A stretch of 64,000 bases of DNA from assembly GCF_905475465.1 (NCBI RefSeq), contig NC_062234.1, positions 13,415,001 to 13,479,000 on the forward strand, given 5' to 3'. Source of the DNA: Pieris napi. Taxonomy: Eukaryota; Arthropoda; Insecta; Lepidoptera; Pieridae. The notes beneath the pieces were generated by a model. That model was not told the DNA's origin. It saw only the letters and a program-made list of their open reading frames with translations, and made no database searches. Below, piece by piece: positions 22,801 through 30,300 of this stretch; positions within the stretch are counted from its first letter, which is position 1, and the number at the start of each line of letters is the position of its first letter. The position numbers and the translations under genes are program-made.

Positions 22801-23646
22801 TTCAGTCAACTTCATTGATACCTACTTAGTTTTTGTTATATATGCATGCACACAATTTATTTTTAAGTTATGTTTATGTAAAAATTGTCTTAGATCATTG
22901 GACATTTGAGCTTATGGACCTACAGTTGATCAAAGTTCCGTAACCTAATGGAGTATGGTGTAAACACATCTACACATCATTTCAATAAAATAATTAAACT
23001 GGGCCTCTTTTTGTATCTTCCATATTTCCCTTTTGTTTCTGAAATTAAACCTTTGTGTTAGACATTAATACTCTCAATTCATTACCAGCTGTATAGCTCA
23101 TAGAATAAGAATAGTAAAATAACCGTAAAATTAACTTTCAGGTGGGGTGAAGAATGGACGCTGGCAACATTCGACTGTATGCTATTTGGTTCGATTTTCG
23201 TTGGTACTAATAACTTGTTACTTGCAGCTATAACAACAATTCTTATATACCAAGTAGGTTTATTATTAATATATTTGTTTTTATCCAAAAGTATTGTATG
23301 TTATAAACATATATCAATGTCTGTTACTCTTGTGAGCGAACTTCGCTAGTAAAGTAAATAAAATACACTTTATTTTTTGAGTCTAAATGGATGAATGTAA
23401 AAATATTTTTCATTGTTATTTTTTCTTTATATGGCAGGTGATTTTTTTGTCTAAGAGCTAAGTATTGAGTCTGAACCTTACCTCCACTTCTTTTCTACTT
23501 TCGTGTTCTCTCGATGTTTACCTTCACTAACTGTTAAATGCGCAAACAAAAAAAAATGTTTATGTTTATCTTTCCAGATGCTGAAAGAACTGCGACTGTG
23601 GTTTGGGTCTAGAAATCTCAAGCAAAAAACTGGCGTCAAAGTCTAA
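8291..23646 (+). CDS. TMEM67: Meckelin (MKS3), ciliary transition-zone membrane protein, 19 exons
   Basis: Exons: 8291-8435, 8699-8869, 9162-9403, 9896-10010, 10723-10781, 11204-11328, 11793-11922, 12409-12524, 12905-13052, 14434-14568, 15517-15642, 15897-15984, 20300-20427, 20843-21063, 21988-22022, 22095-22165, 22510-22658, 23142-23253, 23578-23646. Every junction has GT/AG and matching phase; the sum is 2385 bases, 794 residues. Order: signal peptide (about 1-15), cysteine-rich extracellular region (20-150), a beta-rich ectodomain (LLLGMAIYSPNGALQLLQ), then several membrane helices from about residue 418. Family landmarks are CRVDVFFIDW, WRSILLAKEWTEWQ, YVHGRTVYKK and a C-terminal QMLKELRLWFG-NLKQKT. 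Meckelin works in the MKS module at the base of cilia, so expression in ciliated sensory neurons or the male germ line is expected. It is shorter than human meckelin (about 995 residues). The start is the first of two adjacent ATGs before the signal peptide. Confidence 0.9.
10485..10690 (+). repeat. Lepidopteran dispersed repeat
   Basis: A GC-richer block (GAGGCTCATCTGATATTAAG, then a stretch with GGCTCGCGAGTGCGTTGCCGG and a run ending AAATACTTC) stands out from the AT-rich intron 4 of meckelin. A related copy lies in reverse orientation at 32383-32480 in a TER94 intron, which shows it is dispersed. I recognise it as a common lepidopteran interspersed repeat but do not assign a class. Confidence 0.6.
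11575..11690 (+). repeat. LINE 3'-end-like repeat
   Basis: The block containing GGCGGCCTTATCGCTTTCG and CGATCTCTTCCAGGCAACAG ends in an A/T-simple tail (aaataaataaata). This resembles 3' untranslated ends of lepidopteran LINEs. It lies in meckelin intron 6 and has no coding part. Confidence 0.4.
12043..12192 (-). repeat. tRNA-derived SINE fragment
   Basis: On the minus strand this reads a tRNA-like head with an A-box-like TGGCCTAGTGCC and a B box inside AGGTTCGATCCCC, followed by the family body with CGGTGAAGG. The same family recurs at 13424-14254, 30140-30305, 53765-53945 and 62485-62714. It sits in meckelin intron 7. Confidence 0.65.
13728..13817 (+). pseudogene. MADF-domain protein, N-terminal remnant
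   Basis: Starting at the ATG at 13728 the frame reads MMWNDEQSLELISLYQEKPV and then IWDPKN before a stop. This is the beginning of a MADF DNA-binding domain (aromatic residue, LI-LYQEKP, W-DP). In PIF/Harbinger elements such a protein partners the transposase. Only about 29 residues remain. Confidence 0.65.
13879..14031 (-). pseudogene. Harbinger transposase, N-terminal remnant
   Basis: The minus-strand frame from the ATG at 14031 gives 50 residues with the RKRRWWKNNLYKRRS motif typical of the start of Harbinger nucleases, followed by LLVELKF and a stop. The DDE core is absent, so the reading is a deletion relic. Confidence 0.6.
14882..15040 (+). repeat. LINE 3'-end repeat
   Basis: The block with GAGCGGCGGAGAGTTCTTCT, GAACTGGTAGTAAA and GACGTTCATAAGTGTACTTG ends in an AATAAA-rich tail. 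A related stretch in reverse orientation occurs at about 32150-32230. I recognise it as a frequent lepidopteran LINE 3' end; it is in meckelin intron 10. Confidence 0.5.
15827..15874. repeat. Perfect 19-bp inverted repeat before a meckelin splice acceptor
   Basis: The arm at 15827-15845 (TTTAACAAGACTTATTTGA) is the exact reverse complement of 15856-15874, with a 10-base A/T loop. The structure ends about 20 bases upstream of the acceptor of exon 12 and would cover the usual branch-point zone. Confidence 0.85.
16112..19805 (+). mobile_element. R1/I-type LINE, 5'-truncated, with long poly(A)
   Basis: The element ends in an uninterrupted run of 52 A (19756-19807) and is bounded by an 11-bp direct repeat AACAGCCCCGG at 16101-16111 and 19806-19816, the expected target-site duplication. 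It encodes most of ORF2 and lacks ORF1 and the start of the endonuclease. It lies in meckelin intron 12 in the same orientation as the gene. The long pure A tail and open frame suggest a recent insertion. Confidence 0.85.
16125..19640 (+). CDS. LINE ORF2 protein: endonuclease (partial), reverse transcriptase, RNase H
   Basis: An open frame of 1171 codons. The N-terminal 180 residues are an APE-type endonuclease lacking its first part (GGDANAKSVWWG, then SSDHNAITF). The reverse transcriptase follows with all main motifs: KAPGSDGLTLDI, SYRPIGLLPMMGKILEKLL, YGFMPQRSTEDSL, SLDIEGAFDSAW, GCVQGSIGGPILWN, the catalytic FADDV and LGLTLD. RNase H comes next (IYTDGSK, YQAELVAIL, VYSDSRSALES, HSGMEGNERADQLAK), with its acidic residues present. 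The C-terminus has a zinc-knuckle-like CPC-(x)n-H-(x)4-C pattern (ETVLHVLTDCP). The presence of RNase H and the terminal knuckle fit the R1/I superfamily. A stop at 16119-16121 lies just upstream, and the first codon used is GTG, so this is a truncated copy, not a native start. Confidence 0.88.
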   Translation: MRQYRGARVYQSTAKNEGVVKAAIAVFDHDLKVEQYPELTTNNIVVVKIHTGAWEMVAVSYYFEPYPKPLVPYLDQLVKIKGKFKRNLIFGGDANAKSVWWGSSVIDERGEDMAATLEQLEMQILNQGDTPTYYTIRANKQYTSFIDVTACTLDMLQKIENWQVNQDLISSDHNAITFTIKQKITKNNTELKTTRIYYTKKANWTNFLEKIGQLLLENRINQQNVDNITDKTELEDIIATYINIITETSNACIPKIKNKSLPTIPWWTKELANLKRIMVTKKRRIRCAAAVRRQKVIKEYLEAKDIYEKEAKKAQINSWKEYCEKQDKEGVWKGIYKIINKTTERHEDLPLNNQGKTLCSRESAELLAEVFYPRDQEEDDDQEHKKTRQLAETVNEQDHDDNHDPPFTITELNMVIGSFDCKKAPGSDGLTLDICSRAILRDPGVFLSMANKCLELGYFPKLWKVATVVVLRKPGKDDYTSPKSYRPIGLLPMMGKILEKLLVSRLKWHVIPKLSHRQYGFMPQRSTEDSLYDLIGYIRDQLNKKKLITIVSLDIEGAFDSAWWPMIRVQLAKLGVPINLRKIIDSYLKERKVQLKYAGEVVNRNTSKGCVQGSIGGPILWNLLLDPLLQEMEKKGYYCQAFADDVIMVFVGESAFEIERNANAALAYVMDWGTKNRLRFAPQKTQAMIITKKKKYDKPHLNMGGVSVKLSDEIKILGLTLDAKLTFNKHISNICRKATNIYKQLARAARIGWGLHRDVIHIIYTAVIEPIILYAAAVWAPATKKLGIRKQLNSVQRSFALKLCRAYRTVSLNASLILAGLLPLDLRIQEAAVLYEAKRGLFQSELEGDLEQRVSWMSIPHPSKEPDINFIAYREQERPRTDAPAVKIYTDGSKVDELVGASVSLWKNGAEFETFKLKLSSCCSVYQAELVAILKATQRILCHPETTYGVYSDSRSALESVAGGRSFNPLVVEIRKNINKAHLLNKIIDIFWVKAHSGMEGNERADQLAKEAAHLEEAPVYNKFPISHLKNCLRGNTIEKWNHRYRDGETAAITKLFLPNVASAFSIIKQMKPTGLITQMLTGHGGFLSYLHRFRVRQSAACPCDDAAEETVLHVLTDCPMYGYDRYNAEQAMGMRVTETSLKGIMLNVRLRGIFLGFAVRVMQGVVKRNR
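19817..20299. other. Rest of meckelin intron 12, nothing recognised
   Basis: AT-rich sequence downstream of the LINE, ending in the acceptor (ttttttaag) of exon 13. Confidence 0.5.
21064..21987. other. Meckelin intron 14, no gene seen
   Basis: Contains a GC-richer patch at 21150-21260 and another around 21640-21860 that look like old repeat sequence, without a recognisable family. No open frame of note. Confidence 0.45.
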
Positions 23647-24284
23647 TGACGGCCGCTACCTTGACAATTTTAATTTTTGAAATAACTTTTTATATAATAC
23701 CAATACCACTTGCTGCTTCTACAGATATAGCCGTTGATGTTTCATCATTGAGATTATCATCTCTAGCTAAACCTATTGGTCCATTCTACAATCTTATTAC
23801 CAACATTTGTGATGTTCTATTAGAAGACTTTTCCAACTCAAGGATTCCAAGATACATGAAAGTACTTAGCAAAAGTCTTAAACATTTGGGGTCTGGATTT
23901 CTACTCAAATTACAGATAAAACGATTTCGAAAACAACTTTTGAAGCTGTCTTCATACAATGGCAGAATAATTAGACCAAAAATAAAACAATTCCAAAATC
24001 TAATTGCAGAGATAAAACCACTTCGAAACGAATTATTTGTGGCTTTAAATAATATTTTTACTGTTTACCAAGATAACAAAATGGACGATTATATTTATTA
24101 TTTAAAAAAATTTGGATATAAGAGAAAGGAAAATATTTATGTGAGAACTAGAAGACTTTTTGAAGATGTAATATTTCGTACAATAGAGAAACAAGATGAA
24201 AGAGTCAAGGATGATATTAAATTGAAATTTAAATTGGCAGTCATTGAATACATGGAAGGCGAAAATCTAAAACGTATTAATTGA
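23646..24284 (+). CDS. Unrecognised secreted helical protein, copy 1
   Basis: An intronless 212-codon frame. The first 25 residues look like a signal peptide (TLTILIFEITFYIIPIPLAAS). The rest is Lys/Arg-rich, predicted by eye to be mostly helical, with no cysteine framework and no family I know. It is paralogous to the next frame at 24357: the shared block LRNELFVALNNIFTVYQ with YIYYLKKFG matches LRADFFSAINEAFTLQQ with YLYDLRDFG, and spacing on both sides agrees. Its ATG overlaps the meckelin stop by one base (TAATG, 23644-23648). It could be translated from its own transcript starting inside the meckelin 3' end, or from a shared one; the sequence does not decide. Function unknown. Confidence 0.6.
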   Translation: MTAATLTILIFEITFYIIPIPLAASTDIAVDVSSLRLSSLAKPIGPFYNLITNICDVLLEDFSNSRIPRYMKVLSKSLKHLGSGFLLKLQIKRFRKQLLKLSSYNGRIIRPKIKQFQNLIAEIKPLRNELFVALNNIFTVYQDNKMDDYIYYLKKFGYKRKENIYVRTRRLFEDVIFRTIEKQDERVKDDIKLKFKLAVIEYMEGENLKRIN

Positions 24285-24356
24285 AATTAAATTGATCGTT
24301 GATTGGAATGCACACCGTTAAATTAACAAAATACCATAAATATTGGTTTATTGAAA

Positions 24357-24953
24357 ATGTGGACTTATTTTATATTACTGATTTGTCTTAATATTTGTAA
24401 AAGTGAAAACAAAACAAAAACAGATAATTTAAAACATTCTTTGAAACAAATTAATCTAAACATCGCAAGATCAAAAGACATCTTTGAATCATTTCTCAAG
24501 GAACTCGTAGATTTACTTACAACGCCCGAATTTCAAGCAAAGAAACTAAAAAAATATTGCAAGATTTTATATAAAGAATTAAGATATTCCGAATACCGCA
24601 TTGCCAGGAAATTTGGCAAACATTTTAAAAGTCTCTGTCGAAAGTATCAAGATGAATTAATCGGAGAACTCGAGTTTTATAGACGAGAGCTTGATAAACC
24701 AACAACGCTAAGAGCTGATTTTTTCTCAGCAATTAATGAAGCATTTACTCTTCAACAGAGAGCGCTCTTCACCAATTATTTATATGATTTGAGAGATTTT
24801 GGTACTGACGATAAACTAACAATAAATGAAGAAACAAAGAAGCTTATTAACTATATTATTATTGAGAACATTTTAAAGTTAAATTCAAAGGCACAAAACG
24901 ATATTGCTCAGAAATTAAAAAAGGTTTTAAAGGAATTCAATTCACGGAAGTAA
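24357..24953 (+). CDS. Unrecognised secreted helical protein, copy 2
   Basis: An intronless 198-codon frame starting at ATG 24357, 72 bases after the stop of copy 1. The signal peptide is clear (MWTYFILLICLNICKS). The mature part is rich in Lys, Leu and Glu with heptad-like spacing; only two cysteines lie in the mature region, at YCK and LCRK. It shares about one quarter to one third of residues with copy 1 over the C-terminal 80 residues by eye, so the pair arose by tandem duplication and diverged far. No known family is recognised. A 5' in-frame TTG-AAA precedes the ATG but is not a likely start. Confidence 0.65.
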   Translation: MWTYFILLICLNICKSENKTKTDNLKHSLKQINLNIARSKDIFESFLKELVDLLTTPEFQAKKLKKYCKILYKELRYSEYRIARKFGKHFKSLCRKYQDELIGELEFYRRELDKPTTLRADFFSAINEAFTLQQRALFTNYLYDLRDFGTDDKLTINEETKKLINYIIIENILKLNSKAQNDIAQKLKKVLKEFNSRK

Positions 24954-25254
24954 AAAATATTTCTCGTTCTAAACCTACTCTCTTTTCTCTATGACTTATT
25001 CGCGAAGTATCAATTGGTATATTATGTGTGCATCCCAAAGCCAGTCACTCCACTTAACAACAACAATGATTATTATTGGCCCATCCTTATAAATTAAAAT
25101 AAACCTGATGATATCAACAACAGACGAAACCCAATTCCGATGGACCTAGTTCCTATAATTTCTGTGTTAATAAAAAAAAGGGGTTTTGACATCTGAATTT
25201 CAAATTACTGTTGAAGTGACGTATCTACTTAGTAAACTTGTGTAACAATAAATA

Positions 25255-25750
25255 ATAATAAATAAATCCTTTATTTGCCATGATAGTGGTACAAAATAAA
25301 AAAAATCGAACAACAAGAAAAGTCCGCACAATCAGCCATACATAAACAGGCATGCAAATGTCATAATAAGAAGTCAAGTCATTAATGAGTAATTGTTAAA
25401 CTTATGTTCTAAATATTCGGTCACGCTATAAAAGCACCTTGACTTTAAAAACTTAATCACCTTCCCCTTGAAAACATTACATGGCAGCGATCTATAATTT
25501 CTAGGTAGGTGATTAAATATTCTTACAGCCATGGCGTAACAATTTTTGGAGTATAGCGCGGTGCAACATGCAGGCACCCGCAGCCGTGTTGGATCCCTCG
25601 GTATATACAAGCACGTTTCTTTGTAAGTTTTAAATAATTGTGGATGCTTCTTGACAGTCATAACAGCTTCAAAGATATACAAACTTGGTACTGTCAGAAT
25701 ACGCAATAGACGACAGCAGGAGGTACCGGAAGTGGGTATACTTCTGTGGT
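25255..25750 (-). mobile_element. LINE 3' end, minus strand
   Basis: The minus-strand frame 25374-25706 reads the last 110 residues of a LINE reverse transcriptase tail (SLYIFEAVMTVKKH, then NHLPRNYRSLP, KGKVIKFLKSRCFYSV). This is the usual C-terminal region after the polymerase core. Its 3' tail is the (AATA)n-like tract at 25247-25272 in plus orientation. 5'-truncated and inactive. Confidence 0.7.
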
Positions 25751-25879
25751 TGCATTAATTTAAGATAAATTATATGTAAAAAATATTAAATTTAATATAA
25801 ATTAAAACTAATTTTATTTTTAATAACCATATTTACTTGACCTATGCTTCATAAATAAGAATAAATAAGCTTTCTTTAG

Positions 25880-26067
25880 AAAATACACTAGGTATATTGC
25901 TGTTACTGCTGTTACTTACTGGCTTATTAGTTATTAACTTACTAGAAAATTTAATTTCTAAAAAACTTCTAAGCGCTTATCAACAGGAAATAGAAGAAGA
26001 AGAACAAGAAGAAATTGAAGAAAACATGATTGTTGAAGTTGAATATGAAGAGTATGAGTCAGATTAA
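25880..26067 (+). CDS. Possible terminal exon: membrane anchor plus acidic tail
   Basis: After an acceptor-like ctttctttag (25870-25879) an open frame runs in phase 2 to TAA 26065-26067. It encodes NTLGILLLLLLLTGLLVINL, a strong membrane segment, then LLSAYQQEIEEEEQEEIEEN and an acidic end with EEYESD. No ATG lies in frame upstream before a stop, so it would need splicing from an exon I did not find. It could belong to an unlisted gene between the secreted pair and TER94. No family recognised. Confidence 0.35.
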
Positions 26068-27302
26068 AGTAATAAAAAAAAGTTTGAACGACAGTTAAAC
26101 TCAATAACCCATATCAATAATCTTCATACTATTAAATAATTATTGTTCCTGAAAATATCGTCACAAAGGTTCGTGAAATAGGCCTACCGGGGATACCAGG
26201 TTAAAAAAAACGCGCCGAGTACACTACCTCACAGGTGGTGAGGAAATGTGTGCATATTATGTAGAACGTGATTCTTACAAGCGCAATATCTGGGAAATAG
26301 TGAGTCTTAGAGAAAAAAATCATAGGGACCATTTTTTTAGAGAATTTTAAGATCTACAACTGCGCTCTGAGGTACTTTTCGATAAAACTTACCGTTTTCG
26401 AGAAAAATCCAAAAAACCTAAAATTTTGACCTTTGACCCCGAATAAGTCGCTAAGCTCACATGGGACTGATGGGGACTTTTGACACTTTATTCCTTGTGG
26501 TAAACCTAAGGTCTCTACGAAAATTTGGCTTTGTCGGAATTTTCTTTATTTGATCACTATTTTTATGTCTAAAATGACCGGGCTATATACACTATACTGA
26601 CACCATTCATGACCATTTCACACATTCTGTCTGACAGTTTAATCACAGACTAGAAAAACTGAACATCAATACATATTTAAACATTTAAATGTCTATACCC
26701 TACGCTTAAATTTATATTTTATCTTCTTTCACGTCTACGATCAAAAGTTGCGGCCTCATTTAGTTCTCTTTCTACACAGACTCTAATATACATAGAATTA
26801 ATTGTCAAAGTAGAGGTTGTATCAAGAAATAATGCATTCATAAAGGTAAATTTAAACTTTTAGGTTTATTGTAGTAATGGTAAATTGATTAATTACAATG
26901 TCATTGCCCGGTCGTAGACCTATCATTTCAAGATATAACTCTGCAGCAAGTAAATCAGAATAATATGTTTTTTGTAAAATATTTATGATTGCTATTATTT
27001 CAATCACAATCAATGTGCATTATCCGTTAGCATGTATAAGAGAAGATTTAGAGAAGTTTAAATTGCAAATAAAAATAGTCTTGTGTTTTTTTTTTTTTTG
27101 CAACTATTGTAGCAGATCATAGACAACTAAACTGTACTCTGTGTCTGTTTCATTATATTTTCATGCATGGCAATATCGATCGACAGAACAAATGAAATAC
27201 GGCAACGTCACGCTTTCATGAAGTGTTAAAACTTGAAGTGAATAGTCATTCGGCGTTTTTAAAATTGTATAAAATTATTTAAAACTTTATATTCTTCTCA
27301 AA
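26068..27302. other. Intergenic with repeat-like block
   Basis: The stretch 26150-26600 has mixed composition (for example GGGACCATTTTTTTAGAG and TGACCTTTGACCCCG) unlike its AT-rich surroundings and looks like an old repeat, family unknown. The TER94 5' flank follows; no TATA box stands out. Confidence 0.4.
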
Positions 27303-30300
27303 ATGGCTGATAACAAAAGGTAAGATGAATTTTAATCAAATTTCGCTGATGAAAATAAGCACTGCGTTCTTATTCGTTTCTTTATGTAATAACATAGCAA
27401 CAAAACTTTGAAAATTGGCTTGTCATCATGTCTAACAATGGTCTAAATGTAAAAATTTTACAATATCATCACAGTTTTTGTTCGAAATTTGTCTCTTACA
27501 TTTAGTTATAAGTAGATAACAATTAATTAGGAGACTATTATTTCACATCTGTAATAATACCCCACAGGGGCGAGTCTTAGTAACAACAATTAACGCTAGT
27601 TAATTGCTATATATATATATCTTATGTATTTGTAACAGTCCCGATGATCTCTCTACCGCAATTCTCCGGCGTAAGGATAGACCTAACCGCTTGATCGTCG
27701 AAGAAGCCGTCAGCGATGATAATTCAGTGGTGGCGTTATCACAGGTTAGTCCTTTGTAATAATTAGTTATGCCATTGCATAAATATCACTCCAATTAGAA
27801 GTTTAAAATTGCAAATAATTCCAAAGGACATGAAAGAATTAACTGACATTTAGAGGTCTTTTGAGTGCATTGACCTTCGGCTTTCATATTTTAGACAAAG
27901 ATTTAAGCTGTGTATCAAGTATAGTTTATTAAATATCTTTCTTTCTTTAGCACTACTAGACTTGGTTTTTTTCTTGCCACATCTTGTAAGATGACATACC
28001 TAGCAGTAACTATAAATATAAATTTAATCATAGGCAAAAATGGAGCAGCTCCAACTCTTCAGAGGTGACACAGTCTTGTTGAAAGGAAAGCGCCGTAAAG
28101 AGACAGTGTGTATTGTCCTCTCAGATGACAATTGCCCTGATGAGAAGATTCGCATGAATCGTGTTGTCAGAAACAATTTAAGAGTTCGGCTGTCTGATGT
28201 CGTATCAATAGCACCATGCCCATCAGTCAAGTATGGAAAACGAGTACACATTTTGCCGATTGATGATTCAGTTGAAGGATTAACAGGGTAAGCCTTTTTC
28301 ATAAATTAAAATTTAACTTATTAATGGTCAATAAAGACTAACAATGGAATCTGACCCTTCATTTAATAGAAGTAGAACTTTGTTTGGGTTCACAACTGAA
28401 TTCTTTTTAGTCATTAAAATGAGATATCATGAAATGGTAATATATACAAAGAAATGATACTTTATTTAGTTTAAAGGAATGCAATGCTTTATAACCTGAT
28501 ATAGTAAATTGTTTATGAGTACAGTATTAAAAAATAAGTATGATACTTGCATATTATTATTATAGTTGTGAGTTTCATTGTCATGAGTTTTTAGATTATT
28601 TTTGCCTATCCTTGCCTTGACAGTATCACCACATTTGTTTAAAATACAAAACAATATTTGCAATTAAATAAAAATAATAATATTTTTATGCTATTGATTG
28701 ATGCAGTCATCTGTGGTGTATTTCATATGCATGCATGCAATGCATGAAAATACCTGCAGACAGCATATAAATATATTAAATTATTTACAGAAATCTGTTT
28801 GAAGTGTTCCTGAAGCCATACTTCATGGAAGCCTACCGACCCATACACCGTGACGATACATTTATGGTTCGTGGTGGTATGCGCGCTGTCGAGTTCAAAG
28901 TTGTAGAGACAGACCCTGCTCCATACTGCATTGTAGCACCTGACACTGTCATACATTGTGAGGGTGATCCCATTAAGCGTGAGGTCAGTAATTAAAAATA
29001 TGTTCTATAATAGAAAAAAGAACCATTTTTTATGGTATTCTATAGTTTAGGGTGTTTTTAATTATATTAGTAAATATTTCATCTGTTATACCTAAATGTC
29101 TTGCAAACTAGCCTTATTTTATCTAAATCTTTCCTCCATAGGAAGAGGAGGAGGCACTTAACGCTGTGGGCTATGATGACATTGGTGGGTGTCGTAAGCA
29201 GCTTGCTCAGATCAAAGAGATGGTTGAGCTGCCACTGCGACACCCATCTCTCTTCAAAGCTATTGGTGTGAAGCCACCACGTGGTATTCTCATGTACGGA
29301 CCACCTGGTACTGGAAAGACTCTTATTGCACGAGCTGTTGCTAATGAAACAGGTAAGAAAATTTCGGGTTTGAATTTGTGTGAAATTATCTGTAATCACA
29401 AGCCAAGCTTGTTATAGTGGTTTACAAACTTGTCTCTGAATTTAATCTAAGGTTCCAATCTAAAATATAAAAATAAATCATCAACATGTGTCATCCATTT
29501 TAAAGATGACTATGCACATCTTATCTTTTCTTTCCATGATATTAATGAGAAACATAAATACATTTTGAGGAAAATATATTTTTGTTAATTTGTATTTCTA
29601 TTTCTATACCAAATTTATTAAGAATAAAATATACCAAAGTAATAGTTTATCATTATTTATTTGTAACTCTGAATTATATAAAACATTTATAACTTTCATC
29701 TTGTTTTTGTTTTTTTAGTTAACTATAACAGTGCCTTCAACATTTTACTCTCAAATATATGGTTATTTATTTATTAAACAATAAGTAGTTTCTTTAGATA
29801 TAAAAAAAATTCTTACTACACATAAATTCTTAATAACATACACAGCTGCATTAACTGACAAATTATTTGTTATAGGTGCTTTCTTCTTCCTAATCAACGG
29901 TCCAGAGATTATGTCCAAGCTTGCTGGTGAATCTGAGTCCAACCTCCGTAAAGCTTTTGAAGAGGCAGACAAGAACTCCCCAGCCATCATCTTCATTGAC
30001 GAATTGGATGCTATTGCCCCTAAGAGGGAGAAGACTCACGGTGAAGTCGAAAGGCGTATTGTGTCACAGCTCTTGACTCTCATGGATGGTATGTTGTATT
30101 AATTAATTAGTAATGTTTTGTAATGTACAACCTTTTTAGGTCTGGGCCTCAGATTTCTGTATCTGTTTCGTGATCATTTGTCAATCTAATAGGCAAGTAG
30201 GTGATCAGCCTCCTATACTTGACACACGCCGTCGCCTTTTTGGGTCCAAGGCAAGCCGGTTTCCTCGCGTTGTTTTCCTTCACCGTTCGAACGAATGTTT

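Noticed and set aside
26150..26600. Block of mixed composition, considered as a gene or known transposon
   Set aside because: No open frame and no terminal repeats could be found; only noted as repeat-like.
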